Shown: positions 8,900 to 16,635 of the stretch, piece after piece
How positions within the stretch are numbered: the first letter of the stretch is position 1
Layout of the letters: each line of letters opens with the position of its first letter
From: Methylomonas montana
GTDB taxonomy: Bacteria; Pseudomonadota; Gammaproteobacteria; Methylococcales; Methylomonadaceae
Direction: 5' to 3'
Assembly (NCBI RefSeq): GCF_030490285.1
Contig: NZ_CP129884.1
Coordinates: forward strand, 1,116,001-1,180,000
DNA length: 64,000 nt
Translations under genes and position numbers: made by a program
The notes under the pieces: model-generated
Seen by the model: the letters and a program-made list of their open reading frames with translations, nothing else
Told to the model about the DNA's origin: nothing
Databases searched by the model: none

Positions 8900-10195
8900 A
8901 TTGCCTCATAGAAAAAGGTAACCGAAGGGTCAAAGTCGTTGCCTCACATTAGAGGTAACCTGGACTTGTGAAAAGATGAGTTTCAATTGTTGCTCAATGG
9001 CGGCCTTGAGAGCAAATGGATTGAGCTTGGTATGGTACTCTCTGAGAGCCTGTTTGGTGGATTCAGGAATATCAGTATGATCGAGAACCCTTTGGTAAGG
9101 CGTTTGCGGCACGTGGTATTTTTTAACGATCTTGGCGCCGTCTCGGTGTTTTTTCTGGAGTTTCAGACTGGGACAGAAGTGATTCTGCAACGGGCACCAA
9201 AGCGTGCTGTAGACCTCATTCATCAACGGCACCAGCACGGCGTTATCCAGCCGGTCGTAGCCGAATAATTGCCTGGCGTGGGTCCAGTTTTTCTGTTCGA
9301 CGTGGGCATTGTCGTTTTTCTTGTAGGGCCTGGAGCGGGTAAAGGCGGGCTGTTGCGGATGATCGGTGAAATAGCGCAGTAAATGCTGGTTGAGAAATTC
9401 CGAGCCGTTATCACAATCGAAGCCTTTCAAAGGGAACGGCAACAGGTTCTCGATGGCCTGAATCTGTTCCAGGACGCCTTGCGAGCCCTTGTTCCAAGTG
9501 GCCCGGCATTCGGTCCAGCCGGTGACGATATCCGTCATCGTCAGACTCCAGACGAAATCGCCGGCCAGCGAATTGCCACAGTGAGCCACGGTATCAGCTT
9601 CGACGAAGCCGGGCTGGGTTTCGTCCCAATGATGGGTGCGGATGGGAATTTGGGTTTTCAGCAGCGAGCCGGGTTTGGTGCCGGACAACCCCTTTGGATG
9701 CTGGACGCGCAGGGGTTTGAGCAGGCGATCCAGGGTGGCCGCCGACACTTTGAGCAAGTCGGCGCGCACGCCATCCGCCAAGGGGCCGTATTGATCTTCG
9801 TAGTGAGGCAGCCAGATCGGTATCGCCGCCTTTAGTCGTTTGCCGCACAGTTGATCGCTGGCGAACCAGATGCGTTTCAGCGGCTCCAGCAACACCTCGG
9901 CTTGATATTTTCGCTTGGGCCCGGGGCGTTTGGTTGGAGAAGCGGCGGGCTTGGCTTTTCGATTCAGCAAACGAATGGCGTACTTGCGGGCGTAGCCGCA
10001 GACTTCGCAAAACTCGTTCAGGATCGTTTGTTTCGTGGCCCTATCGCTTTGTCGATAGCGCTTTTGGATCGCTTGTAAATAGGCTCGTCGTTCGTGTTTT
10101 CCCATGGTGGTAACCCGTTTTATTTCGGTTACACACAATGTGAGGCAACGACCTGTTTTTATTGACCCCTTGGGTTACTTTTAATTTGAGGCAAT
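8900..10195 (-). mobile_element. Complete insertion sequence with ~60-bp inverted ends
   Basis: About 1.3 kb with one transposase gene. The left end 8900-8960 and the right end 10127-10195 (reverse complement) align almost throughout: both begin ATTGCCTCA, continue AAAAGGTAACC/AAAAGTAACCC and AAGGGTCAA/AAGGGGTCAA, and both contain a second inner copy GTCGTTGCCTCACATT. I could not find a convincing target-site duplication. Its right end lies 16 bp before the start of the methyltransferase lipoprotein gene. I do not assign the IS family with certainty. Confidence 0.82.
8930..10105 (-). CDS. Transposase, rve-type DDE integrase core
   Basis: 391 residues from the ATG at 10103-10105; a TTG at 10138 would add 11 residues lying in the terminal repeat and is less likely. 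The N-terminal helix-turn-helix region (RAYLQAIQKRYRQSDRATKQ, then EFCEVCGYARKYAIRLLN) is followed by an RNase H-like core. The first acidic residue is in GFVEADTVAHCG and the second in FDCDNGSEFLN; the Glu is expected in DNAHVEQKNW. The last codons and the stop lie inside the left terminal repeat. The core resembles IS481/IS3-superfamily integrases; the exact group needs an ISfinder comparison. Confidence 0.85.
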   Translation of the reverse strand: MGKHERRAYLQAIQKRYRQSDRATKQTILNEFCEVCGYARKYAIRLLNRKAKPAASPTKRPGPKRKYQAEVLLEPLKRIWFASDQLCGKRLKAAIPIWLPHYEDQYGPLADGVRADLLKVSAATLDRLLKPLRVQHPKGLSGTKPGSLLKTQIPIRTHHWDETQPGFVEADTVAHCGNSLAGDFVWSLTMTDIVTGWTECRATWNKGSQGVLEQIQAIENLLPFPLKGFDCDNGSEFLNQHLLRYFTDHPQQPAFTRSRPYKKNDNAHVEQKNWTHARQLFGYDRLDNAVLVPLMNEVYSTLWCPLQNHFCPSLKLQKKHRDGAKIVKKYHVPQTPYQRVLDHTDIPESTKQALREYHTKLNPFALKAAIEQQLKLIFSQVQVTSNVRQRL

Positions 10196-10211
10196 TCGTA
10201 GCGAGGTGTTC

Positions 10212-11105
10212 ATGATTCGAGCTAGTCTAGTCTTGGCGATGCTTGCCGCACTCTCGGCTTGTTCGCCGTCGGGGGACGAGTCTACTACCAGCGCCAAGCA
10301 TGGCGCATCAGTTGCCATGGCGAATACCGATCCGGCGCCGCTGGCGCTGGATGCCGTGCTCGCCGGCGGCTGGCGGGAACCGGCCAATGTGGCTCGCGAT
10401 GTCTGGCGGCATCCGGCGCAGACTTTGGCATTCTTTGGCGTCAATCCCAATCAGACCGTCATTGAAATTACGCCGGGCGGCGGCTGGTATGCCGAGATTC
10501 TGGCGCCTTTGTTACGTGAAAAAGGGCATTACGTCGCTGCTGTGATGGAGCCGGAGAGCGCTACCAGCGACGGCGAGAAGCGCTATTACGCGAAACAGAT
10601 TGACACCTTAATGAGAAAATTTGCGACCGAGCCGAAAGTTTATAGCGACCCGGAAATTCGTCGATTCGATCAGAGCAAGCCTGTATTGGGTAAGCCCGGA
10701 TCGGTCGACGTGGTACTGAGCTTTCGTAATGTCCACAACTGGCGCGGCTTGGGTAGCGTCGAGGCCATGTTTCAGGGCTTTTTCGACGTCCTTAAGCCCG
10801 GCGGCATCCTGGGGCTAGTCGAGCATCGGGCAAAAGGCGACGTCGGGGGAGACGATGGCTCGGGTTATGTCGGCCAGAATCAAGTGGTGGCCTGGGCAAA
10901 CGCCGCGGGTTTTGTGCTAGAGGCGTCCAGCGAGATCAATGCCAATCCGGCTGATACCAAGGACCACGAGGCCGGCGTATGGAGCCTGCCACCAACCATG
11001 AGTCTGGGAGACAAGGATAGAGATAAATACGCAGCCATTGGCGAAAGCGATCGGATGACATTGCGCTTTCGTAAACCCGTAGCCTTGGCAGACGTTACGC
11101 GTTAA
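10212..11105 (+). CDS. Predicted lipoprotein, class I SAM methyltransferase
   Basis: 297 residues from ATG 10212, with GAGG (10203-10206) as the ribosome-binding site. The N-terminus is a lipoprotein signal (MIRASLVLAMLAALSAC), with lipid attachment expected at Cys17. The body is a Rossmann methyltransferase: TVIEITPGGGWYAEILAP matches the SAM-binding motif I region, followed by YVAAVMEPE, DVVLSFRNVHNWRG and VLKPGGILGLVEHR. This is the COG4798-like group of exported putative methyltransferases; their substrate is unknown, and SAM supply outside the cytoplasm is unexplained. The IS right end lies directly upstream and may have separated the gene from its own promoter. It converges on the response-regulator gene with a 4-bp overlap. 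Confidence 0.82.
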   Translation: MIRASLVLAMLAALSACSPSGDESTTSAKHGASVAMANTDPAPLALDAVLAGGWREPANVARDVWRHPAQTLAFFGVNPNQTVIEITPGGGWYAEILAPLLREKGHYVAAVMEPESATSDGEKRYYAKQIDTLMRKFATEPKVYSDPEIRRFDQSKPVLGKPGSVDVVLSFRNVHNWRGLGSVEAMFQGFFDVLKPGGILGLVEHRAKGDVGGDDGSGYVGQNQVVAWANAAGFVLEASSEINANPADTKDHEAGVWSLPPTMSLGDKDRDKYAAIGESDRMTLRFRKPVALADVTR

Positions 11106-11782
11106 ATATTGGTTTCAACAGGTGTTCCCAGTTCCAAAAGACTTATCACGTTCAACTTGATCGCCAGCCGCGTCAACTCGATATCGCTGCTAACGCTCAA
11201 TTTTCGCTTAATCAGGTAATGGCAGTTGCCGACCGTCTTCGGGCTAATGTTGAGTATTTTTGCGATATCGTCCGGCGATTTGGCTTCGACCAGCAGGCGC
11301 AGAATTTCGAATTCTCGAGCGGTCAAGCTATCCAGGGCGATGGCTTCGCCGCAGAGTTTTTCCAGCGCCAGGGCTTGAGCGATGTCGGTGCTGAGGATAT
11401 GCCGGCCGGCGTAGACTTCGCGAATGGCATAGAGCAATACGTCCGGCGCGCTGCTTTTGGTAACGTAGCCCAAGGCCCCGGCGCGGCAAGTTTGCAACGC
11501 AAAACTGGGGTTTTGGTGCATGCTGAACACCAGTATTTTGGCGTTTGCGTCGCGGTGCTTGATGCGGCTGATCACTTCCAAGCCGCTTAAGCCCGGCATG
11601 GTCAAATCGGTGATCACTACATCCGGTTGGCACTCTTTGTATAAGCGATAGGCGTCGGTGCCGTTCGCGGCTTCGGCTATCACTTGCAAGTCTGCTTGCT
11701 TGCTGATTAACGAGCGGTATCCTTCCCGGACAATCGCGTGATCGTCTACCAGTAATACAGTGATCTTGGTTTGGCTGTTCAT
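11102..11782 (-). CDS. LuxR/NarL-type response regulator
   Basis: 226 residues: a receiver domain with acidic pocket LLVDDHA and the phosphoacceptor in VITDLTMPG (about D59), then a LuxR HTH (LTAREFEILRLLVEAKSPDDIAKILNISPKTVGN). The start codon overlaps the stop of the kinase gene by 4 bp, so the two form one operon, kinase first. With the MxaD-like and DUF2380 genes divergent from it, a role like the MxaB regulator of methanol oxidation is possible but only inferred. UvrY/GacA-type regulation is the alternative. Confidence 0.88.
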   Translation of the reverse strand: MNSQTKITVLLVDDHAIVREGYRSLISKQADLQVIAEAANGTDAYRLYKECQPDVVITDLTMPGLSGLEVISRIKHRDANAKILVFSMHQNPSFALQTCRAGALGYVTKSSAPDVLLYAIREVYAGRHILSTDIAQALALEKLCGEAIALDSLTAREFEILRLLVEAKSPDDIAKILNISPKTVGNCHYLIKRKLSVSSDIELTRLAIKLNVISLLELGTPVETNI

Positions 11783-13137
11783 CGGCTTGCTTGCGGCGAA
11801 AGTAAGGGTAAGCGAATCTGGATGATCAAGCCGTGCGGCTCGGCTATCTGCAACGAGAATTGGCCATTTAAGGCCAGTACGCGTTCGCGCATGCCCAGCA
11901 AACCGATGCCGGATCTATTGGCAAAATTCAGGCTGTTCGCGACGCCGTCATCTTCTATCGTCATCAAGATATTGTCGGTGTCGATGGTCAGGGATAGATC
12001 GGCTCGATTGGCCGAAGCATGCTTGGCGATATTGCTGATCGCTTCTTGGGCGATGCGGAATAGGCTGATAGCCGTGGCTTCGGGTAATGGCATGCTGTCG
12101 CCGGCGATTTTCAAACTATAACGGGTTATGCCATGATCAAGCTGGTTCCAGCGCGCCACCAGGCTACGCAGGCTGGCCTCCAGGCCTAGCTCGTCCAATT
12201 CTGCGGGGCGCAGTTGGGTCAATAAGTCCCGTACGCTATTTTGCATAACCTGGGTAAATCGGCCAATTTGCTCGGCTTCCGGTATCAGCTGCGGGCATTG
12301 CCGCTCGGCGGTCTGGGTGACCGATGCGGCGACGGCGCGGATTGCGGTCAGGCATTGGCCGAGCTCGTCATGCAGCTCTCGCGCCAGATGGCGGCGTTCC
12401 TCTTCCTGTAAATTCATCAACATCACTGCCAGTTTTTGGCGTTCGTCCAATAGCTGTTGCTGATTGTTTGCGAGCCGATTGATGGCCTCTGCGGTTTGCC
12501 GCCATTCGATTAACTCGAAATCCGGCAGGCGGTAGCTCAATTCGCCGAGGCTCAGCCGCTTCAGTCCGGCGACGATGGCTTGGGCCGGACGGAGGGAACG
12601 GCTGACGGTTAGATACACCAATAGGCATACCGATGTGACGGTGATTAGCGATAGTCCGAATAAATGCCGGACATTTTCCCAGGCGCGGGCCATCGCCATT
12701 TCCGTGCTAACCGATACGGTCAGTACGCCATAAACTTGGTGGTTGTAAACGACCTGGCGTTCCTTGCTGAAATCCGGTTTGAAAAGTTGCCGGTACAGCA
12801 TTTCAAAGGCTCTGGGCCACTGGTGGCTGGGCAAGTCGATGCCTTTGCATAGGCTGCGCGTCGTATTGCCGTCGATTGACTGGTAGCGAACGCAAATTCC
12901 GGGTTCGCTACCGGTCTGTTTCCATAAGTCAAAGTCCGGAAACGGCTTGGTCGGCCTGTCGCCGGCGCCGATGCTTAATAATTGAAACTCCAATTGCTTG
13001 GCTAGCGACATTAGCGTGTTCTGAGCCAGCGTTGCCGACTGTTGGCCGCTGAAATGCAATACATAGGCAATCGTCGCCAACAGGCAAATCAAGGCGACTG
13101 CGGTAATCCGAGATAACAAGTGCAATTTTAGATTCAT
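11779..13137 (-). CDS. NarX-type sensor histidine kinase
   Basis: 452 residues from the ATG at 13135-13137, chosen because the first membrane helix (ITAVALICLLATIAYVL) follows at once. A periplasmic domain of about 125 residues with a Cys pair (ICVRY, RSLCKG) ends in a second helix (LSLITVTSVCLLVYLTV). Then come HAMP, a HisKA_3 dimerisation helix with the phospho-His in EERRHLARELHDELG (about H256), and an HATPase_c domain (MTIEDDG ... GIGLLGMRERV). The sensor domain resembles the LapD/MoxY N-terminal type, which fits MxaY-like kinases of methylotrophs; this is by eye and unproven. Confidence 0.85.
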   Translation of the reverse strand: MNLKLHLLSRITAVALICLLATIAYVLHFSGQQSATLAQNTLMSLAKQLEFQLLSIGAGDRPTKPFPDFDLWKQTGSEPGICVRYQSIDGNTTRSLCKGIDLPSHQWPRAFEMLYRQLFKPDFSKERQVVYNHQVYGVLTVSVSTEMAMARAWENVRHLFGLSLITVTSVCLLVYLTVSRSLRPAQAIVAGLKRLSLGELSYRLPDFELIEWRQTAEAINRLANNQQQLLDERQKLAVMLMNLQEEERRHLARELHDELGQCLTAIRAVAASVTQTAERQCPQLIPEAEQIGRFTQVMQNSVRDLLTQLRPAELDELGLEASLRSLVARWNQLDHGITRYSLKIAGDSMPLPEATAISLFRIAQEAISNIAKHASANRADLSLTIDTDNILMTIEDDGVANSLNFANRSGIGLLGMRERVLALNGQFSLQIAEPHGLIIQIRLPLLSPQASR

Positions 13138-13332
13138 GATCCGCCTGTTCGGATGCTGGGAAACTGACTGTTCCAGTATCAGCCGCATTGTAGGTAGTCG
13201 CGGATGCGCTGCATAGGCTGCCGGCTAAATGCGGGCAAATTGCCCGTGTTTGCCGGGCAAATATCGGCTTACCAGCGACGTTTGAAAGTCTAGGCTAAGG
13301 TCTCCGAAATTAATTAAGCAGGAGATTGAGAA

Positions 13333-13788
13333 ATGATCGAGTCAGTGAATGTCAGTAAAACCATGCAGGTCCCAGCTAAGCGGGTGTGGACTGCGATAGC
13401 CGGTATCGGCGGTCTAGATCGGTGGTTTCCGGTGATTGCCGCTTGTCGGGTGATTGGCAGCGGCGTCGGTGCGATGCGGATTTTAACGTTGGCGGCGGGA
13501 GGGGAAATAAAAGACCGGATCGAGCTAATCGATCATCAGCGCAGATGTTTTCAGTACAACCGTATCGAATCGCCGTTTCCGGCCAGCCATTATTTGGGTA
13601 CGGTGACAGTCAACGAAGCTTCTGATGGTGGCAGCGAAATCTCCTGGGCGGTGGAGATCGACGTGGCAGAGGCGCAGCGCGACGAATTGCTTGTTTTTAT
13701 ACGGCAGGCGCTGGCGGGCGGTATAGTTGGTTTGGAGCAGGAGTTACAGGCGTCTGAGGAAACGATTTCGGCTGAGGGGGTGGTATGA
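13333..13788 (+). CDS. SRPBCC-family protein (MxaD-like)
   Basis: 151 residues, with ribosome-binding site AGGAGA before ATG 13333. It has the polyketide cyclase/START fold pattern: SVNVSKTMQVPAKRVWTAIAGIGGLDRWFP at the start, then beta strands and a long C-terminal helix. The proximal VWxxIxxxGGLxxWFP pattern is typical of SRPBCC proteins such as MxaD of the methanol dehydrogenase cluster. It overlaps the next gene by 4 bp (ATGA), so both are co-translated, and it is divergent from the kinase gene. A signal peptide, present in periplasmic MxaD, is not visible, so it may be cytoplasmic. Confidence 0.75.
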   Translation: MIESVNVSKTMQVPAKRVWTAIAGIGGLDRWFPVIAACRVIGSGVGAMRILTLAAGGEIKDRIELIDHQRRCFQYNRIESPFPASHYLGTVTVNEASDGGSEISWAVEIDVAEAQRDELLVFIRQALAGGIVGLEQELQASEETISAEGVV

Positions 13789-14300
13789 ATAGCGTTAAAT
13801 CGGCCGGATGGTTGTGGGCTGCCGGTATCTTATTCAGTGTGGAGGCTAGCGCCTCGCCGCCGCGCATAGCTGTGTTGGATTTCGAGCTCAACGACATTAC
13901 GTCCTTACCCAATACGCCAGCGGAACGGCAGCGTACAGCGACAATGGCGCCTCTATTGAGCGAAGCCTTAAGTAGGGCAGGCGATTATCAAATTGCGGCT
14001 ATCGATGCCGATAGCCAGAAGGCAGCCAACGCCAGTTTCGGCTATCTGTTTCGATTCCACGATCTGGCGGCGCAATTAGGGCAGCGGCAGGGCGTCGACT
14101 GGATCATCGTCAGCCAGCATAGCAAGCCCAGTTTTTTGTTTTCGTATCTGTGGGTGTATTTGATCGATGTGAAAAAACAAGTTTCGGTTGCCCGTTACGA
14201 CATCGAGTTAAAAGGCAATCATTCAAAAGTCACTCAGCACGGTATCGAGGCGCTGGCTGAAAAAATAGAAGCGACGCTTGCCGGGTATAACGGCTCTTAG
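13785..14300 (+). CDS. Exported DUF2380-family protein
   Basis: 171 residues with a signal peptide (GWLWAAGILFSVEASA, cut before SPP). The mature start PRIAVLDFELNDIT, the LLSEALSRAGDYQI helix and the WIIVSQHSKPSFLFSYL region match my recollection of DUF2380/DUF3280 proteins. These are small periplasmic proteins often found near PQQ alcohol dehydrogenase or other C1 genes. The biochemical role is unknown. It is coupled to the MxaD-like gene by a 4-bp overlap and ends before a shared hairpin terminator. Confidence 0.7.
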   Translation: MNSVKSAGWLWAAGILFSVEASASPPRIAVLDFELNDITSLPNTPAERQRTATMAPLLSEALSRAGDYQIAAIDADSQKAANASFGYLFRFHDLAAQLGQRQGVDWIIVSQHSKPSFLFSYLWVYLIDVKKQVSVARYDIELKGNHSKVTQHGIEALAEKIEATLAGYNGS

Positions 14301-14315
14301 CGAAGATAGGCAGGC

Positions 14316-14343
14316 ACAAAAAAAGCCGCTTGATAGCGGCTTT
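14316..14343. terminator. Hairpin terminator between convergent operons
   Basis: AAAGCCGCT (14322-14330), loop TGAT, AGCGGCTTT (14335-14343). On the minus strand a run of T follows (14318-14324 as A), so it best terminates rpsI; it may also serve the DUF2380 gene from the other side. Confidence 0.85.
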
Positions 14344-14366
14344 CTGCTGTTCCCAATAAGAAACGC

Positions 14367-14756
14367 TTAACGTTTTGAGTATTGAGGACGTTTTCTGGCG
14401 CCGTGCAAACCGATTTTTTTACGTTCGACTTCACGAGCGTCGCGGGTGACATAACCGGCTTTTCTCAGTGATGGTCTTAAGGTTTCGTCGAATACCATCA
14501 GTGCGCGGGTCAGACCGTGACGGATCGCGCCAGCTTGGCCTGAAGGGCCGCCGCCGGTGACGATGATGTTGACGTCGAAATCGCCGGTTTTGCCTAATAA
14601 TTCCAGAGGCTGTCTGGCAATCATTTCGTCGGTTTTGCGGCCAAAATATTGTTCAACAGGGAGTTTGTTGATGGTGAATTTTCCTGAACCGATGGTGGCG
14701 TAGACGCGAGCGATTGCGCTTTTGCGACGACCTGTTCCGTAGTATTGAGCTGCCAT
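14367..14756 (-). CDS. rpsI: 30S ribosomal protein S9
   Basis: 129 residues, typical for bacterial S9. It begins [18 protein letters not shown] and ends with the basic tail [11 protein letters not shown], which reaches the P-site tRNA on the 30S subunit. [21 protein letters not shown] is the family signature. It follows rplM by 15 bp, in the conserved rplM-rpsI order. Confidence 0.98.
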   Translation of the reverse strand: MAAQYYGTGRRKSAIARVYATIGSGKFTINKLPVEQYFGRKTDEMIARQPLELLGKTGDFDVNIIVTGGGPSGQAGAIRHGLTRALMVFDETLRPSLRKAGYVTRDAREVERKKIGLHGARKRPQYSKR

Positions 14757-14771
14757 AAACTATCTACCTGC

Positions 14772-15200
14772 TTAGAATTCTAAAACTTTAGGTTGCTGAG
14801 ATTGATGATTATGCTCAGAACCTGCGTAAACTTTCAATTTTTTGAACATGGCGCGACCCAATGGATTTTTGGGAAGCATGCCTTGTACGGCGGTGGTGAT
14901 GATTCTGTCCGGGAAAGTTTGTCTTAACTTGCCCAAAGAAGCGGACTTCATGTTACCAACATAGCCAGTATGGTGATAGTACATTTTGTCTTTTTCTTTG
15001 TTGCCGGTTACGCCAATTTTCTCGGCGTTGATCACAATGATGTAATCGCCGGTGTCAACGTGTGGTGTGAATTCGGGTTTGTGTTTTCCGCGAAGACGTC
15101 GTGCAATTTCAGTAGCAAGGCGACCTAATGTCTTTCCTTCTGCATCAATCACGTACCAATCGCGCTTAACTTCTGCGGGCTTTGCACTAAATGTTTTCAT
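14772..15200 (-). CDS. rplM: 50S ribosomal protein L13
   Basis: 142 residues, standard length. [19 protein letters not shown] and the [18 protein letters not shown] region identify L13. It is the first gene of the rplM-rpsI operon. A promoter is visible 45-75 bp upstream, so the operon is not dependent on ntrX read-through. Confidence 0.98.
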   Translation of the reverse strand: MKTFSAKPAEVKRDWYVIDAEGKTLGRLATEIARRLRGKHKPEFTPHVDTGDYIIVINAEKIGVTGNKEKDKMYYHHTGYVGNMKSASLGKLRQTFPDRIITTAVQGMLPKNPLGRAMFKKLKVYAGSEHNHQSQQPKVLEF

Positions 15201-15245
15201 CTTTGCTTTTTAGTCTGTTGAGGCTATAAAAACCGTGAATTGTAC

Positions 15246-15273
15246 TTAATAGGGCTGGTAACTTCAAGTCCAA
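15246..15273 (-). promoter_or_regulatory. Likely sigma-70 promoter of rplM-rpsI
   Basis: On the minus strand, TTGGAC (15268-15273) and TATTAA (15246-15251) are separated by 16 bp. The -35 box abuts the ntrX stop codon and transcription would begin about 40 bp before rplM. Assigned by eye from consensus only. Confidence 0.5.
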
Positions 15274-16635
15274 TTAAAGCTTAATTTTCAGGGAATGCAA
15301 TTTTCGGTACAAATGCGTACGTTCCATGCCGATAGCCGAGGCCAGTTTAGCGACGCTGCCGCCGGTTTTTTCGAAATGATATTCCAGGTAGGATTTTTCG
15401 AAATGATCGCGGGCTTCTTTCAACGGCAAATTAAAAAACTCCGGCACATTCAGGCCCAGTTTGGGTTGTTCGGCGATCGAGCCCAGCGCGGTTTTTACTT
15501 CGTCCAGCTCGATGTCGTCGCCGGCACCCAATATCATCAGACGCTGCACCAGATTACGCAACTCGCGCACATTACCCGGCCAGCTGTAATTACGCAAATA
15601 ATTTTGCGCGGCCATCGAGAAACGTCGGAACGGCAGTTTTTCTTGGGTGACGAAATGATCGACGTAAAAATTCAGCAAACTGGGCACGTCTTCGCTGTGT
15701 TCACGCAGCGGCGGAATTTCCAGCGTCACCACGTTCAGTAAATAATAAAGATCCTGGCGGAAACGACCGTTGTTGACTTCTTCTTCCAGGGACATGCGGG
15801 TGGAAGCCACTACGCGCACATCGACGCGCACCGCCTGGCTACCGCCGACCCGCAAAAACGAACTGGATTCCAGCGCGCTGAGCAAGCGGGTTTGGGTTTC
15901 AGGGTCCATGCCGCCGATTTCACCCAGGAATAGCGTGCCGCGATGGGCTTGTTCCAGCAGGCCGCGATAAACCCGGCCATTGTCCTCGCGGCCGAAAAAT
16001 TCCACCGCCGAGTTTTCCGGTGAAATACTGCCCACCGAAACATCGACGAAAGAGCCGTCGCGCCGCGAACTGTTATTATGCAAATAGCGGGCGTACATTT
16101 CCTTGCCGACCCCGGCTTCGCCGACGAACAACACTCGGGCGTCATGCTGCGCTAGGCGTTTCAATTTGTCCTTGGTACGCTCGACTGCCGCACTTTTGCC
16201 GACCGGTTCCACGCCTATCATCAGCTGTTGCTTCAAGCCGGCGTTTTCGCGTTGCAGCGAGCTGGTCTCCAAGGCGCGCTCGACGATCAGCAGCAATTTG
16301 GCCAGCGATAGCGGCTTTTCCAAAAAGTCGTAGGCCCCCAAACGGGTGGCTTCCACCGCCGATTCCACCGAGGCATGTCCGGACATCATGATCACCGGAC
16401 ACAGTGCATCGTCTTCACCGACCCATTCCCTTAGCAAGGTGATACCGTCGCTATCCGGCATCCAGATGTCGAGCAGGATCAAATTGGGCGCGCGTTGGTT
16501 TTTGAGTTTTCTGGCCTCGGTGGCGTTTTCCGCCATCGCGACGTCATAACCTTCATCCTCGAGAATTTCCGACACCAATTGACGAATATCCTGCTCGTCA
16601 TCGACTACCAATATGTACGGTGCTTGTGTATTCAT
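15274..16635 (-). CDS. ntrX: NtrX-type nitrogen response regulator
   Basis: 453 residues: receiver domain (LVVDDEQDIRQL; phosphoacceptor in LILLDIWMPDSDG, about D56), AAA+ domain and Fis-like HTH (GGSVAKLASAIGMERTHLYRKL). The AAA+ domain lacks the GAFTGA loop needed to touch sigma-54 (the region reads GREDNGRVYRGLLEQAHRG), and its Walker B reads LFLGEIGG where FLDEIGD is usual. Walker A (GEAGVGKE) is kept. It therefore probably does not act as a classical sigma-54 activator. The start overlaps the ntrY stop by 4 bp. Confidence 0.9.
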   Translation of the reverse strand: MNTQAPYILVVDDEQDIRQLVSEILEDEGYDVAMAENATEARKLKNQRAPNLILLDIWMPDSDGITLLREWVGEDDALCPVIMMSGHASVESAVEATRLGAYDFLEKPLSLAKLLLIVERALETSSLQRENAGLKQQLMIGVEPVGKSAAVERTKDKLKRLAQHDARVLFVGEAGVGKEMYARYLHNNSSRRDGSFVDVSVGSISPENSAVEFFGREDNGRVYRGLLEQAHRGTLFLGEIGGMDPETQTRLLSALESSSFLRVGGSQAVRVDVRVVASTRMSLEEEVNNGRFRQDLYYLLNVVTLEIPPLREHSEDVPSLLNFYVDHFVTQEKLPFRRFSMAAQNYLRNYSWPGNVRELRNLVQRLMILGAGDDIELDEVKTALGSIAEQPKLGLNVPEFFNLPLKEARDHFEKSYLEYHFEKTGGSVAKLASAIGMERTHLYRKLHSLKIKL

